Shown here: positions 48,112-62,666 of the stretch, piece by piece
Numbering within the stretch: the first letter of the stretch is position 1
Layout of the letters: each line of letters begins with the position of its first letter
NCBI RefSeq assembly: GCF_902498065.1
Contig: NZ_CABVIR010000004.1
Span: 62,001 to 126,000, forward strand
Length of the DNA: 64,000 bases
Reading direction: 5' to 3'
DNA from: Pseudomonas fluorescens
Lineage (GTDB): Bacteria; Pseudomonadota; Gammaproteobacteria; Pseudomonadales; Pseudomonadaceae
The notes under the pieces: generated by a model
Databases searched by the model: none
Told to the model about the DNA's origin: nothing
The model's input: only the letters and a program-made list of their open reading frames with translations
Position numbers and translations under genes: made by a program

Positions 48112-49574
48112 TGTCTCTGAGTCTGAACAAGATTTTCGCCCACGCCGGCCGCGATCTGTTGATCCGCGAACTGACGCTGGACAGCCGTAACGTACGGGCT
48201 GGCGATCTGTTTCTTGCTGTCCCTGGCGGCAAGTTCGACGGTCGCGCGCACATTGCCGACGCCTTGCAGCGCGGTGCTGCGGCCGTGGCGTATGAAGTCG
48301 AAGGCGCAACTGTACTGCCAATCACCGACGTACCACTGATTCCGGTCAAAGGCCTGGCGGCGCAGCTGTCCGATATCGCCGGGCGTTTCTACGGTGAACC
48401 GAGCCGCCACCTGAACCTGGTCGGCGTGACCGGCACCAACGGCAAAACCAGCGTGACCCAATTGGTTGCTCAAGCACTGGATTTGCTCGGCCAGCATTGC
48501 GGCATTGTCGGCACCCTGGGCACCGGATTCTACGGCGCGCTGGAAAGTGGCCTGCACACCACGCCGAACCCGATCGCCGTGCAAGCGACCCTCGCCGACC
48601 TGAAAAAGGCCGGCGCCAAAGCCGTGGCCATGGAAGTTTCTTCCCACGGTCTGGATCAAGGCCGCGTGACTGCATTGGCGTTTGATGTGGCGGTGATGAC
48701 CAACCTTTCCCGCGATCATCTGGATTACCACGGGACCATGCAGGCCTACGGCGAAGCCAAGGCCAAGCTGTTTGCCTGGAACGATTTGAAATGCCGGGTG
48801 GTGAACCTCGACGACGATTTCGGCCGGCAACTGGCTGCTGAAAAACGTGAGTCGCGGCTGATCACCTACAGCCTGCTCGACAGCAACGCCTACCTGTTTT
48901 GCCGCGAAGCGCAGTTCGACGACGAAGGCGTGCGCGCCACGTTGGTCACGCCACAGGGCGAACATCATCTGCGCAGCACCTTGCTCGGTCGCTTCAACCT
49001 GAGCAACGTCCTGGCAGCGGTCGGCGCCCTGCTCGGTCTGGACTATGCGCTGGACGAAATCCTCAAGGTCCTGCCAAAACTCGAAGGCCCGGCCGGACGC
49101 ATGCAGCGTCTCGGCGGCGGAACCCAGCCATTGGTGGTGGTCGATTACGCCCACACCCCGGATGCGCTGGAGAAAGTATTGATGGCCCTGCGGCCACACG
49201 CGAAAGGTCGCTTGCTGTGTCTGTTCGGTTGCGGCGGCGATCGCGATCGCGGCAAACGTCCGCTGATGGCTGAAGTGGTCGAGCGTCTCGCTGACGGCGT
49301 GCTGGTAACCGATGACAATCCGCGCACCGAAGACCCGGCAGTGATTTTTGATGACATCCGCGCCGGGTTCACCAACGCGGATAACGTCACGTTCGTCGCC
49401 GGGCGTGGTCAGGCTATTGCGCAGTTGATCGCCAGTGCTTCGGTGGATGACGTGATTGTCCTGGCCGGTAAAGGCCACGAGGACTATCAGGAAATCAACG
49501 GCCAGCGCCATGACTTCTCGGATCTGGTCGAGGCTGATCATGCCTTGACCGCGTGGGAGGTGGCTCATGCTTAA
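48111..49574 (+). CDS. murE: UDP-MurNAc-tripeptide synthetase MurE (meso-DAP adding)
   Basis: A 487-residue Mur ligase that adds meso-diaminopimelate to UDP-MurNAc-L-Ala-D-Glu using ATP. The nucleotide loop TGTNGKTS is at about residues 106-113. The DNPR motif that marks meso-DAP rather than lysine specificity is present in VTDDNPRTEDP near residue 405. The start overlaps the ftsI stop by 1 base and the end overlaps murF by 8 bases. Confidence 0.97.
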
Positions 49575-50934
49575 GAACCTGAAACTGAGCGAACTGACCA
49601 GCGCACTGAATGGCCGTTTGATCGCCGCCGATGCCATGTTCGATGGCGTCAGCATCGACAGCCGTGCGATCAAATCGGGCCAACTGTTTATTGCGTTGAC
49701 CGGCCCTCGATTCGACGGTCATGACTATTTGAACGACGTGGCGAACAAAGGCGCCGTGGCTGCCCTGGTCGAACGCGAAGTGCCCGACAGTGCGCTGCCG
49801 CAATTGCTGGTCAAGGACACACGTCAGGCCCTTGGGCAACTGGGTGCGATGAACCGTGCGGCGTTCACTCATCCTGTCGCCGCCATCACCGGTTCCAGCG
49901 GCAAGACCACGGTCAAGGAAATGCTCGCGAGCATCCTGCGCACGCGCGGCCCGGTGTTGGCGACCCGTGGCAACCTGAACAATGACCTCGGCGTGCCGCT
50001 GACCTTGCTTGAACTCGCGCCCGAACACACTGCGGCAGTGATCGAACTGGGGGCTTCGCGCCTTGGCGAAATTGCCTACACCGTCGGGATGACCAAGCCC
50101 CACGTGGCTGTGCTCAACAACGCCGGGACCGCCCACGTTGGCGAATTCGGCGGGCCGGAAAAAATCGTTGAAGCCAAAGGCGAGATCATTGAAGGGCTGG
50201 CGGCCGATGGCATTGCCGTGCTCAATCTTGACGACAAGGCGTTCGATATCTGGAAGACCCGCGCCGCTGGTCGCAAAGTGCTGACCTTCGCCCTGAGCAA
50301 CGTCAGCGCCGATTTCTACGCCAGCGATCTGGATCGCGACGCGCGTGGCTGCCCGGCGTTCAATCTGCACAGTCCTGAAGGTGTGGAGCGCGTTCAACTG
50401 AACCTGCTCGGCACCCATAACGTCGCCAATGCCATGGCCGCCGCTGCTGCCGCGCATGCCTTGGGCGTGTCGCTGTTCGGCATCGCCACCGGCCTCGGCG
50501 CGGTGCAGCCGGTCAAGGGCCGCACCGTCGCGCAACTGGCCAGCAATGGCATGCGCGTGATCGATGACACTTACAACGCGAACCCCACCTCCATGTGCGC
50601 CGCCGTTGATATACTCGCCGGCTTTTCCGGTCGCACCGTTCTGGTGCTCGGGGATATCGGCGAGTTGGGCGAGTGGGCGGAGCAGGGGCACCGCGATGTG
50701 GGCGAATACGCCCGGGGCAAGGTTTCCGCGCTTTACGCGGTCGGGCCATTGATGGCTCACGCCGTAAATGCTTTTGGCGAGCAGGCTTATCACTTCACCA
50801 CTCAGGCTGAATTGATCAAGGCCCTCGGCGCCGAGCAAGACACAAACACCACCATTTTGATCAAGGGTTCGCGCAGCGCTGCGATGGAAAACATCGTCGC
50901 CGCTTTGTGCGGGTCCAGTCTGGAGAAACATTAA
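49567..50934 (+). CDS. murF: UDP-MurNAc-pentapeptide synthetase MurF
   Basis: A 455-residue Mur ligase that adds D-Ala-D-Ala to UDP-MurNAc-tripeptide. The ATP loop is [11 protein letters not shown] at about residues 108-118, followed by [19 protein letters not shown] and the C-terminal [13 protein letters not shown]. It starts inside the last codons of murE and its stop shares a base with the mraY start, so translation is coupled on both sides. Confidence 0.97.
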   Translation: MLKNLKLSELTSALNGRLIAADAMFDGVSIDSRAIKSGQLFIALTGPRFDGHDYLNDVANKGAVAALVEREVPDSALPQLLVKDTRQALGQLGAMNRAAFTHPVAAITGSSGKTTVKEMLASILRTRGPVLATRGNLNNDLGVPLTLLELAPEHTAAVIELGASRLGEIAYTVGMTKPHVAVLNNAGTAHVGEFGGPEKIVEAKGEIIEGLAADGIAVLNLDDKAFDIWKTRAAGRKVLTFALSNVSADFYASDLDRDARGCPAFNLHSPEGVERVQLNLLGTHNVANAMAAAAAAHALGVSLFGIATGLGAVQPVKGRTVAQLASNGMRVIDDTYNANPTSMCAAVDILAGFSGRTVLVLGDIGELGEWAEQGHRDVGEYARGKVSALYAVGPLMAHAVNAFGEQAYHFTTQAELIKALGAEQDTNTTILIKGSRSAAMENIVAALCGSSLEKH

Positions 50935-52016
50935 TGCTGCTGCTGCTAGCGGAGTATCTGCAACAGTTCTACAAAGGCTTCGCGGTCTTTCAGTACCTGA
51001 CCCTGCGCGGGATTCTCGGTGTGCTGACCGCGCTGGTTTTGTCGCTGTGCTTCGGCCCGTGGATGATCCGCACGTTGCAGAATCGTCAGATCGGCCAGTC
51101 CGTTCGTAACGACGGTCCGCAATCGCACCTGTCCAAATCCGGCACCCCGACCATGGGCGGTGCGCTGATCCTGTCGTCCATCGGCGTCAGCACCTTGCTC
51201 TGGGCTGACCTGAGCAACCGCTATGTGTGGACCGTGTTGCTGGTCACGCTGCTGTTCGGTGCCATCGGCTGGGTCGATGACTATCGCAAGGTGATCGAGA
51301 AAAACTCGAAAGGCTTGCCAAGCCGCTGGAAGTATTTCTGGCAGTCGGTGTTTGGCCTCGCTGCGGCGATCTTCCTTTATAAGACCGCTGCGACCCCGGT
51401 CGAAACCACCCTGATCCTGCCGATGCTCAAGGACTACAGCATTCCGCTGGGTGCCGGCTTCATCGTCCTGACCTATTTCGTGATCGTCGGCTCGAGCAAT
51501 GCGGTCAACCTGACCGACGGCCTCGACGGCCTGGCGATCATGCCGACCGTGATGGTCGGCGGTGGCCTGGGGATTTTCTGCTACCTGTCGGGTAACGTGA
51601 AATTCGCCGAATACCTGCTGATCCCGTACGTACCCGGCGCCGGTGAGCTGATCGTGTTCTGCGGTGCATTGATCGGTGCGGGCCTCGGGTTCCTCTGGTT
51701 CAACACCTACCCGGCACAAGTCTTCATGGGCGACGTCGGCGCGCTGGCGCTGGGCGCGGCCCTGGGCACCATCGCGGTGATCGTCCGTCAGGAAATCGTC
51801 CTGTTCATCATGGGCGGCGTATTCGTAATGGAGACCCTGTCAGTCGTCATTCAGGTTGCCTCCTTCAAACTGACCGGTCGCCGTGTGTTCCGCATGGCGC
51901 CGATTCACCACCACTTTGAACTCAAGGGCTGGCCCGAGCCGCGCGTGATCGTCCGTTTCTGGATCATCACCGTGATTCTCGTGTTGGTCGGCCTTGCCAC
52001 CCTGAAGCTGAGGTAG
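50934..52016 (+). CDS. mraY: Phospho-MurNAc-pentapeptide translocase MraY
   Basis: A 360-residue inner-membrane enzyme that transfers phospho-MurNAc-pentapeptide to undecaprenyl phosphate, making lipid I. About ten membrane helices are predicted. Catalytic-site stretches are GTPTMGG (about residues 70-76), DDYRKV (about 115-120), [10 protein letters not shown] (about 193-202) and the C-terminal [15 protein letters not shown]. The start at 50934 matches the family N-terminus ([12 protein letters not shown]) and follows GGAG. Confidence 0.97.
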   Translation: MLLLLAEYLQQFYKGFAVFQYLTLRGILGVLTALVLSLCFGPWMIRTLQNRQIGQSVRNDGPQSHLSKSGTPTMGGALILSSIGVSTLLWADLSNRYVWTVLLVTLLFGAIGWVDDYRKVIEKNSKGLPSRWKYFWQSVFGLAAAIFLYKTAATPVETTLILPMLKDYSIPLGAGFIVLTYFVIVGSSNAVNLTDGLDGLAIMPTVMVGGGLGIFCYLSGNVKFAEYLLIPYVPGAGELIVFCGALIGAGLGFLWFNTYPAQVFMGDVGALALGAALGTIAVIVRQEIVLFIMGGVFVMETLSVVIQVASFKLTGRRVFRMAPIHHHFELKGWPEPRVIVRFWIITVILVLVGLATLKLR

Positions 52017-52021
52017 AACGA

Positions 52022-53368
52022 GTGTCTCTGATCGCTTCTGACCACTTCCGCATCGTTGTCGGCCTCGGCAAGAGCGGCATGTCCCTGGTTCGCTTCCTGG
52101 CGAACCGGGGCACGTCGTTTGCCGTGGCCGATACGCGGGAAAATCCACCGGAACTGGCCACGCTCAAGCGTGACTATCCGCACGTGGAAGTGCGTTGTGG
52201 CGAGCTGGACGTCGAATTCCTGTGCCGTGCCGACGAGCTCTACGTGAGCCCCGGTCTGGCGCTGGCGACCCCGGCCCTGCAGGCCGCCGCCGCCCGTGGC
52301 GTGAAATTGTCCGGCGACATCGAGTTGTTCGCGCGCAACGCGAAGGCGCCGATTGTTGCCATCAGCGGTTCCAACGCGAAAAGCACCGTGACCACGCTGG
52401 TGGGCGAGATGGCGGCTGCGGCCGGCAAACGCGTCGCTGTCGGCGGCAACCTCGGTACGCCGGCGCTGGACCTGCTTCGCGATGACGTCGAGTTGTACGT
52501 GATGGAACTGTCGAGCTTCCAGCTCGAAACCACCGATCACCTCGGCGCCGAAGTGGCGACCGTGCTCAACGTCAGCGAAGACCACATGGACCGCTACAGC
52601 GGTCTGCCGGCCTATCACCTGGCCAAGCACCGGATCTTCCGTGGCGCCAAACAGTTTGTGGTCAATCGTCAGGACGCCCTGACCCGTCCATTGATTGGCG
52701 AAGGCCAGCCTTGCTGGACCTTCGGTTTGGACAAACCCGATTTCAAGGCCTTTGGTATCCGGGAAGAGGACGGTGAGAAATACCTGGCCTTCGAATTCCA
52801 GAACCTGATGCCGGTGCGCGAGTTGAAAATTCGCGGCGCCCACAATCAGTCCAACGCCTTGGCGGCACTGGCCCTGGGGCACGCGGTCGGCCTGCCGTTC
52901 GACGCCATGCTGTCGAGCCTGCGCACGTTCGCCGGTCTCGAACATCGCTGCCAGTGGGTCCGTGACCTGGACGGTGTGAGCTACTACAACGATTCCAAAG
53001 CCACCAACGTTGGCGCCGCACTCGCCGCCATCGAAGGGCTAGGCGCGGACATCGACGGCAAGGTCGTGCTGATCGCCGGTGGCGACGGCAAGGGCGCCGA
53101 GTTCAATGATCTGCGTGATCCGGTGGCGGCCAACTGCCGCGCCGTGATCCTGATGGGCCGTGATTCCGACAAGATCGGTGAAGCCATTGGCGACGCGGTG
53201 CCGCTGATCCGCGCCGCTTCGCTGGTCGAAGCGGTGGAGCAATGCCGCGCTGCTGCGCAACCGGGCGACGTGGTGCTGTTGTCGCCGGCCTGCGCCAGTT
53301 TCGACATGTTCAAGAATTACGAAGACCGTGGTCACCAGTTCGTCCAAGCCGTGGAGGATCTGGCATGA
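52022..53368 (+). CDS. murD: UDP-MurNAc-L-alanine:D-glutamate ligase MurD
   Basis: A 448-residue Mur ligase that adds D-glutamate to UDP-MurNAc-L-Ala. It shows VVGLGKSGMSLVRFLANRG at the N-terminus, the ATP loop SGSNAKSTVTT (about residues 116-126) and YYNDSKATNVGAA in the central domain. The start is GTG at 52022, six bases after the mraY stop; the only ribosome-site candidate is the GAGG inside the mraY end. The end overlaps ftsW by 4 bases. Confidence 0.96.
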   Translation: MSLIASDHFRIVVGLGKSGMSLVRFLANRGTSFAVADTRENPPELATLKRDYPHVEVRCGELDVEFLCRADELYVSPGLALATPALQAAAARGVKLSGDIELFARNAKAPIVAISGSNAKSTVTTLVGEMAAAAGKRVAVGGNLGTPALDLLRDDVELYVMELSSFQLETTDHLGAEVATVLNVSEDHMDRYSGLPAYHLAKHRIFRGAKQFVVNRQDALTRPLIGEGQPCWTFGLDKPDFKAFGIREEDGEKYLAFEFQNLMPVRELKIRGAHNQSNALAALALGHAVGLPFDAMLSSLRTFAGLEHRCQWVRDLDGVSYYNDSKATNVGAALAAIEGLGADIDGKVVLIAGGDGKGAEFNDLRDPVAANCRAVILMGRDSDKIGEAIGDAVPLIRAASLVEAVEQCRAAAQPGDVVLLSPACASFDMFKNYEDRGHQFVQAVEDLA

Positions 53369-54582
53369 GCCTGCTCAACATCATCAAGCCGTATCCTTCG
53401 CCGCTCATCACCGGGCGCGGCATCGACCTCGACTTTCCGATGCTCGTCGGATGCCTGGCCTTGATCGGCCTCGGACTGGTCATGATTGCCTCTGCTTCAA
53501 CTGAAGTGGCGGCCTTGCAGTCGGGCAGCGCGCTGTATTACATGATTCGCCACCTGATCTACGTGGTGCTGGGCCTGGCTGCCTGCATTGTCACCATGAT
53601 GATTCCGATCGCCACCTGGCAACGCCTGGGCTGGCTGATGCTGATTGGTGCGTTCGGTTTGCTGGTGATGGTGATCATTCCGGGGATCGGCCGTGAAGTG
53701 AACGGTTCGATGCGCTGGATCGGTTTCAGTTTCTTCAACGTTCAGCCTTCCGAGATCGCCAAAGTGTTCGTGGTGATCTACCTCGCCGGTTATCTGGTGC
53801 GTCGCCAGAAAGAAGTGCGTGAAAGCTGGATGGGTTTCTTCAAGCCGTTCATCGTGCTGCTGCCGATGGCGGGGCTGTTGCTGATGGAGCCGGACTTCGG
53901 TGCCACCGTCGTGATGATGGGGGCGGCTGCGGCGATGCTGTTTCTCGGCGGGGTCGGGCTGTTCCGGTTCTCCTTGATGGTGGTTCTGGCGGTCGCGGCG
54001 GTGGTGTTGTTGATTCAGGTGCAGCCATACCGGATGGCGCGTCTGACGAACTTTGCCGACCCTTGGGCTGACCAGTTCGGTGCCGGTTATCAGTTGTCGC
54101 AGGCATTGATCGCGTTTGGTCGCGGTGAGTGGCTCGGCGTAGGCCTGGGCAACAGCGTGCAGAAACAGTTCTACCTGCCGGAAGCCCACACCGACTTCGT
54201 GTTCTCGGTTCTGGCCGAAGAACTGGGTGCCGTGGGTTCCTTGTGCACCGTGGCGCTGTTCGTGTTTGTCTGTATTCGCGGCATGTACATCGGTTATTGG
54301 GCCGAGAAGGCCAAGCAATTCTTCGCCGCTTATATCGCGTACGGCTTGTCATTCCTGTGGATTGGTCAGTTCCTGATCAACATCGGGGTGAACGTCGGCC
54401 TGCTGCCAACCAAAGGCCTGACCCTGCCGTTCCTCAGTTATGGCGGTAGCTCGTTGGTGATCTGCTGTGCCTGTCTCGGATTGTTGCTGCGCATTGAGTG
54501 GGAGAGTCGAACCCATCTGGGCAGTGAGGAGATGGAGTTCCATGAGAGCGACTTCGCCGAGGAGCCGACCCATGGGCGCTAA
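53365..54582 (+). CDS. ftsW: Septal peptidoglycan glycosyltransferase FtsW
   Basis: A 405-residue SEDS-family membrane protein that polymerises septal glycan strands together with FtsI. About ten membrane helices. Typical stretches are MRWIGFSFFNVQPSEIAKVF, LLMEPDFGATVV (with the catalytic Asp region) and the C-terminal PTKGLTLPFLSYGGSSL. The ATG overlaps the murD stop (ATGA), and the tail overlaps murG by 11 bases. Confidence 0.97.
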   Translation: MSLLNIIKPYPSPLITGRGIDLDFPMLVGCLALIGLGLVMIASASTEVAALQSGSALYYMIRHLIYVVLGLAACIVTMMIPIATWQRLGWLMLIGAFGLLVMVIIPGIGREVNGSMRWIGFSFFNVQPSEIAKVFVVIYLAGYLVRRQKEVRESWMGFFKPFIVLLPMAGLLLMEPDFGATVVMMGAAAAMLFLGGVGLFRFSLMVVLAVAAVVLLIQVQPYRMARLTNFADPWADQFGAGYQLSQALIAFGRGEWLGVGLGNSVQKQFYLPEAHTDFVFSVLAEELGAVGSLCTVALFVFVCIRGMYIGYWAEKAKQFFAAYIAYGLSFLWIGQFLINIGVNVGLLPTKGLTLPFLSYGGSSLVICCACLGLLLRIEWESRTHLGSEEMEFHESDFAEEPTHGR

Positions 54583-55634
54583 CGTATTGATTATGGCGGG
54601 CGGCACCGGCGGCCACGTGTTTCCGGCGCTGGCTTGCGCTCGCGAGTTCCAGGCCCGCGGTTACACCGTGCATTGGCTTGGCACTCCGCGTGGTATCGAG
54701 AATGACCTGGTGCCGATGGCCGGCATCGAGCTGCACCGGATCAACGCCAGCGGTTTGCGCGGCAAGGGCAAATTGTCCCTGCTCAAGGCGCCGTTGATGT
54801 TGCTCAAATCCGTCTGGCAGGCGCGGGCGATCATTCGCCAGCTTCAGCCGGTTTGCGTGGTCGGCTTCGGTGGTTATGTGACCGGTCCTGGCGGCGTTGC
54901 AGCCAAACTGGCCGGCGTGCCGGTGATCGTTCACGAACAGAACGCCGTGGCCGGTACCGCCAATCGGTTGCTGGTGCCGTTGGCCGCCCGAGTCTGTGAA
55001 GCGTTCCCCGACACCTTTACCCTGTCGGACAGCCGACGGACCACCGGTAACCCGGTGCGCACCGAGCTGTTCCTCGACACCCCGCGACCAGCCCTGGCCG
55101 GTCGCAAGGCGCGTTTGCTGATCCTGGGCGGAAGCCTGGGCGCAGAACCGTTGAACAAGTTGCTGCCTGAAGCCCTGTCGCACGTCGCCCCCGACCTGCG
55201 CCCGGACGTGTTCCATCAGGCCGGCAAAAACCACGATGAAGTGACTGCAGAGCGCTATCGCGCGGCTGGCGTCGAGGCGCAAGTGCAGCCTTTCATCAAA
55301 GACATGGCCCACGCCTATGGCTGGGCCGACCTGGTGGTGTGCCGCGCAGGCGCGCTGACCATCAGTGAACTGGCCGCCGCCGGTCTGCCCTCGATGCTGG
55401 TGCCTTTGCCCCACGCGATCGACGATCACCAGACCCGCAACGCCGATTATTTGGCCCGTGAAGGCGCTGCCTTCCTGATGCCGCAAAGAACGACTGGCGC
55501 AGCGGATCTAGCCGCACGCCTGACAGAGGTCCTGATGCAACCACAACGACTCACCGACATGGCCACCGCGGCACGTCGCCTGGCCAAACCCGATGCGACC
55601 CGTAACGTGGTCGATACCTGCCTGGAGGTGGCCC

Positions 55635-55642
<8 letters not shown>
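54572..55642 (+). CDS. murG: Lipid II synthase MurG
   Basis: A 356-residue GT-B glycosyltransferase at the inner face of the membrane that adds GlcNAc to lipid I. The N-terminal loop is [16 protein letters not shown], followed by [25 protein letters not shown] and the C-terminal UDP-GlcNAc site [16 protein letters not shown]. The start at 54572 gives the family N-terminus ([11 protein letters not shown]) and lies inside the end of ftsW, after GAGGAG. The end overlaps murC by 8 bases. Confidence 0.97.
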
Positions 55643-58048
<2,406 letters not shown>

Positions 58049-58052
58049 GACC

Positions 58053-58922
58053 ATGCAAGGCGCACAGCTAAGACATCAGCCCCCTCCAGCACCCGGCCGC
58101 AAGCCGGTGCCGCGGGGTGCCAGCCGAATGGTGGCGAAAGAGCCGATGTCTGCGCGCCTGCCGAAAGCCAATTTTGGTTTTCTCAAAGCGTTGTTCTGGC
58201 CGGTGATGTTGGTGGCAGTGGGGTTCGGTACTTACGAAGGCGCGCAGCGTTTGTTGCCGTACGCCGACCGGCCGATCACCAAGGTCGCAGTGCAGGGCGA
58301 CCTGAGCTACATCAGCCAGCAAGCGGTGCAGCAGCGGATCGCCCCGTATGTGGCGTCGAGCTTCTTCACCATCGACCTGGCGAGCATGCGCACCGAGCTG
58401 GAACAGATGCCATGGATTGCCCACGCCGAAGTGCGTCGGGTGTGGCCGGATCAAGTGGTGATCCGCCTGGAAGAACAACTGCCGGTGGCCCGTTGGGGCG
58501 ATGAGTCGCTGTTGAACAACCAGGGCCAGGCGTTCACCCCGCGTGAGCTGGCGAACTACGAACACTTGCCACAGCTGTTCGGCCCACAACGGGCTCAGCA
58601 GCAAGTGATGCAGCAATACCAGGTGCTGAGCCAGATGCTCAGGCCGTTGGGCTTCTCGATTGCACGCCTGGAGTTGCGTGAACGGGGCAGCTGGTTCCTG
58701 ACCACCGGTGCCGGCAGTGCGGGCCCGGGGATCGAACTGCTGCTGGGCCGCGGCAACCTGGTGGAAAAGATGCGCCGCTTCATTGCCATCTACGACAAGA
58801 CGCTTAAAGAACAGATTACGAACATTGCGCGCATCGATCTGCGCTACGCCAACGGCCTCGCTGTTGGCTGGCGGGAACCTGTAGCGCCCACGACAGCCCA
58901 ACCCGCTGTCGCGAAGAATTAA
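58053..58922 (+). CDS. ftsQ: Cell division protein FtsQ
   Basis: A 289-residue bitopic membrane protein that recruits FtsB/FtsL and regulates FtsWI. A long basic cytoplasmic tail (about residues 1-46, rich in Pro/Arg) precedes one membrane helix ([21 protein letters not shown]). The POTRA domain ([18 protein letters not shown]) and the FtsQ/DivIB beta domain ([22 protein letters not shown]) follow. The ATG at 58053 follows GAGGGTAAG. Confidence 0.95.
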   Translation: MQGAQLRHQPPPAPGRKPVPRGASRMVAKEPMSARLPKANFGFLKALFWPVMLVAVGFGTYEGAQRLLPYADRPITKVAVQGDLSYISQQAVQQRIAPYVASSFFTIDLASMRTELEQMPWIAHAEVRRVWPDQVVIRLEEQLPVARWGDESLLNNQGQAFTPRELANYEHLPQLFGPQRAQQQVMQQYQVLSQMLRPLGFSIARLELRERGSWFLTTGAGSAGPGIELLLGRGNLVEKMRRFIAIYDKTLKEQITNIARIDLRYANGLAVGWREPVAPTTAQPAVAKN

Positions 58923-58937
58923 GAAGAGGCAGGACCC

Positions 58938-60197
58938 ATGGCAAACGTGCAAAGCGGCAAAATGATCGTCGGTCTCGATATCGGCACCTCCAAGGTGGTG
59001 GCGCTGGTAGGCGAGGTCTCGGACGACGGCACGCTGGAAATCGTCGGGATCGGCACTCATCCGTCCCGCGGCCTGAAGAAAGGCGTGGTGGTGAACATCG
59101 AGTCCACCGTGCAGTCGATCCAGCGCGCAATCGAAGAAGCGCAGCTGATGGCCGGTTGCCGGATCCACTCGGCGTTCGTTGGCGTGGCCGGCAATCACAT
59201 CCGCAGCCTGAACTCCCACGGCATCGTCGCGATTCGTGATCGCGAAGTCAGCTCCGCCGACCTTGAGCGCGTCCTCGACGCGGCCCAGGCCGTGGCGATC
59301 CCGGCTGACCAGCGTGTGTTGCACACCCTGCCGCAGGATTACGTGATCGATAACCAGGAAGGCGTTCGTGAACCTCTGGGCATGTCCGGCGTACGTCTGG
59401 AAGCCAAGGTCCACGTGGTCACCTGCGCCGTCAACGCCGCACAGAACATTGAAAAATGCGTGCGCCGCTGCGGTCTGGAAATCGACGACATCATTCTCGA
59501 GCAACTGGCGTCCGCCTACTCGGTATTGACCGACGACGAGAAAGAGCTGGGCGTGTGCCTGGTGGACATCGGCGGCGGCACCACCGACATCGCGATCTTC
59601 ACCGAAGGCGCGATCCGGCACACCGCCGTGATCCCGATTGCGGGCGATCAGGTGACCAACGACATCGCCATGGCGTTGCGCACCCCGACCCAGTACGCCG
59701 AAGAAATCAAGATTCGCTACGCCTGCGCCCTGGCCAAACTGGCCGGTGCCGGTGAAACCATCAAGGTCCCGAGCGTGGGCGACCGTCCACCGCGCGAGCT
59801 GTCCCGCCAGGCCCTGGCCGAAGTGGTCGAGCCGCGTTACGACGAGCTGTTCACGCTGATCCAGGCCGAACTGCGTCGCAGCGGCTACGAAGACCTGATC
59901 CCGGCCGGCATCGTGCTGACCGGTGGTACGTCGAAGATGGAAGGCGCGGTCGAACTGGCCGAAGAGATTTTCCACATGCCGGTCCGCCTGGGGGTGCCGC
60001 ATGGCGTCAAGGGCCTGGACGACGTGGTGCGCAACCCGATTTATTCCACCGGCGTCGGCCTGTTGATGTACGGCCTGCAGAAGCAGTCCGACGGGATTTC
60101 GTTCTCGGGCATCAGCAGCCGTGACAGCTACAGCAATGACGAACCGAAAGCCGCCTTGCTCGATCGCATCAAGAGCTGGGTACAAGGCAACTTCTGA
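58938..60197 (+). CDS. ftsA: Cell division protein FtsA
   Basis: A 419-residue actin-like ATPase that tethers FtsZ to the membrane and signals to the septal synthases. The phosphate-1 loop is VGLDIGTSKVVALVGEV. The 1C subdomain follows (GVVVNIESTVQSIQ), then phosphate-2 DIGGGTTDIAIF and adenosine loop LTGGTSKMEGAVELAEEIF. The C-terminal amphipathic membrane helix is KAALLDRIKSWVQGNF. The ATG at 58938 follows AAGAGGCAGG. Confidence 0.97.
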   Translation: MANVQSGKMIVGLDIGTSKVVALVGEVSDDGTLEIVGIGTHPSRGLKKGVVVNIESTVQSIQRAIEEAQLMAGCRIHSAFVGVAGNHIRSLNSHGIVAIRDREVSSADLERVLDAAQAVAIPADQRVLHTLPQDYVIDNQEGVREPLGMSGVRLEAKVHVVTCAVNAAQNIEKCVRRCGLEIDDIILEQLASAYSVLTDDEKELGVCLVDIGGGTTDIAIFTEGAIRHTAVIPIAGDQVTNDIAMALRTPTQYAEEIKIRYACALAKLAGAGETIKVPSVGDRPPRELSRQALAEVVEPRYDELFTLIQAELRRSGYEDLIPAGIVLTGGTSKMEGAVELAEEIFHMPVRLGVPHGVKGLDDVVRNPIYSTGVGLLMYGLQKQSDGISFSGISSRDSYSNDEPKAALLDRIKSWVQGNF

Positions 60198-60267
60198 AGA
60201 ATTACCGCAGCACCGTTGTAGATACAGGTAGTAGGCGAAAAAACTAGAGAATCAAAGGAGAGGGAAA

Positions 60268-61461
60268 ATGTTCGAACTCGTAGACAACATCCCCGCAAGC
60301 CCGGTAATTAAAGTTATCGGTGTTGGCGGAGGCGGCGGCAACGCTGTCAACCACATGGTCAAGAGCAACATTGAAGGCGTTGAGTTCATCTGCGCCAACA
60401 CTGATGCCCAGGCGCTGAAAAGCATCAGCGCGCGGACCATCCTGCAACTGGGCACCAGCGTGACCAAAGGTCTCGGCGCCGGTGCCAACCCTGAAGTAGG
60501 TCGTCAGGCCGCTCTCGAAGATCGTGAGCGCATTGCCGAAGTCCTGCAGGGCACCAACATGGTGTTCATCACCACTGGCATGGGCGGCGGTACCGGTACC
60601 GGTGCTGCGCCGATCATTGCCGAAGTGGCCAAGGAAATGGGGATCCTCACCGTTGCGGTGGTGACCCGTCCGTTCCCGTTCGAAGGTCGCAAGCGCATGC
60701 AGCTCGCCGACGAAGGCATCCGCCTGCTGTCGGAAAGCGTCGACTCGTTGATCACCATTCCCAACGAGAAGCTGCTGACCATCCTCGGTAAGGACGCCAG
60801 CCTGCTGTCGGCTTTCGCCAAGGCTGACGATGTACTGGCCGGTGCCGTTCGCGGTATCTCCGACATCATCAAGCGTCCGGGCATGATCAACGTCGACTTT
60901 GCCGACGTGCGTACCGTGATGAGCGAAATGGGCATGGCGATGATGGGCACTGGCTGCGCCAGCGGTCCGAACCGTGCACGCGAGGCCACTGAAGCGGCCA
61001 TTCGCAACCCGTTGCTGGAAGACGTGAACCTGCAAGGTGCACGAGGCATCCTGGTGAACATCACCGCCGGTCCTGACCTGTCCCTGGGTGAGTACTCCGA
61101 CGTGGGTAGCATCATCGAAGCTTTCGCTTCCGAGCACGCGATGGTCAAGGTCGGTACCGTTATCGATCCGGACATGCGCGACGAGTTGCACGTGACTGTG
61201 GTTGCCACCGGTCTGGGCGCGAAAATCGAGAAGCCTGTGAAGGTCATCGACAACACCGTTCACACCTCCATGGCGTCGCAGCCGCAACAATCGGCTCCCG
61301 CTCGTCAGGAAGCTCCAGCGGTGAACTACCGTGACCTGGACCGTCCGACCGTCATGCGCAACCAGGCTCAGGCCGGTGCTGCGACTGCCGCGAAGATGAA
61401 TCCGCAAGATGATCTGGATTACCTGGACATCCCGGCTTTCCTGCGTCGTCAGGCCGATTAA
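60268..61461 (+). CDS. ftsZ: Cell division protein FtsZ
   Basis: A 397-residue tubulin-like GTPase that forms the Z-ring. The GTP signature GGGTGTG is at residues 106-112, and the catalytic T7 loop is in the NVDFADVRTVM segment. A Gln/Ala-rich linker (about 320-375) leads to the conserved C-terminal peptide DYLDIPAFLRRQAD, which binds FtsA and ZipA. The 70 bases upstream hold AGGAGAGG as a strong ribosome site and could carry an extra promoter, as in other bacteria. Confidence 0.98.
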   Translation: MFELVDNIPASPVIKVIGVGGGGGNAVNHMVKSNIEGVEFICANTDAQALKSISARTILQLGTSVTKGLGAGANPEVGRQAALEDRERIAEVLQGTNMVFITTGMGGGTGTGAAPIIAEVAKEMGILTVAVVTRPFPFEGRKRMQLADEGIRLLSESVDSLITIPNEKLLTILGKDASLLSAFAKADDVLAGAVRGISDIIKRPGMINVDFADVRTVMSEMGMAMMGTGCASGPNRAREATEAAIRNPLLEDVNLQGARGILVNITAGPDLSLGEYSDVGSIIEAFASEHAMVKVGTVIDPDMRDELHVTVVATGLGAKIEKPVKVIDNTVHTSMASQPQQSAPARQEAPAVNYRDLDRPTVMRNQAQAGAATAAKMNPQDDLDYLDIPAFLRRQAD

Positions 61462-61537
61462 TGGAATGTATCAGGGCTATGAAGGTGATTGGTGTTCAGC
61501 AAAGGCGCGGTCTGCTATCATCGCCAGCCTTTGTTGA

Positions 61538-62485
<948 letters not shown>

Positions 62486-62507
62486 GCAAAAAACCTCTCT
62501 AGTTTTT

Positions 62508-62535
62508 AAAGGCTGCCTTCGGGTGGCCTTTTTTT
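62508..62535 (+). terminator. Intrinsic terminator of lpxC
   Basis: AAAGGCTGCC and GGTGGCCTTTTTTT pair around a TTCG tetraloop, 22 bases after the stop. Confidence 0.85.
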
Positions 62536-62569
62536 ATGCCTGCCGGAAAGTGATGCGGTGTTCGTTCTG

Positions 62570-62645
62570 GCCCCCTCGCGGGCAAGCTCGCTCCCACAGG
62601 GGAACGCATTTCAAGTGCGGGAGCGAGCCTGCTCGCGATGGGGCC
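62570..62645. repeat. REP doublet, GTGGGAGCGAGC type
   Basis: GGCCCCCTCGCGGGCAAGCTC is followed by CGCTCCCACAGGGG, and GCGGGAGCGAGCCTGCTCGC follows about 30 bases on, ending GATGGGGCC. It separates the convergent lpxC and diguanylate cyclase genes. Confidence 0.82.
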
Positions 62646-62666
62646 AGTCGCAACAGCACAAGAACA

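Noticed and set aside
58068..60185. A 705-codon frame antisense to ftsQ/ftsA
   Set aside because: Shadow of two certain division genes.
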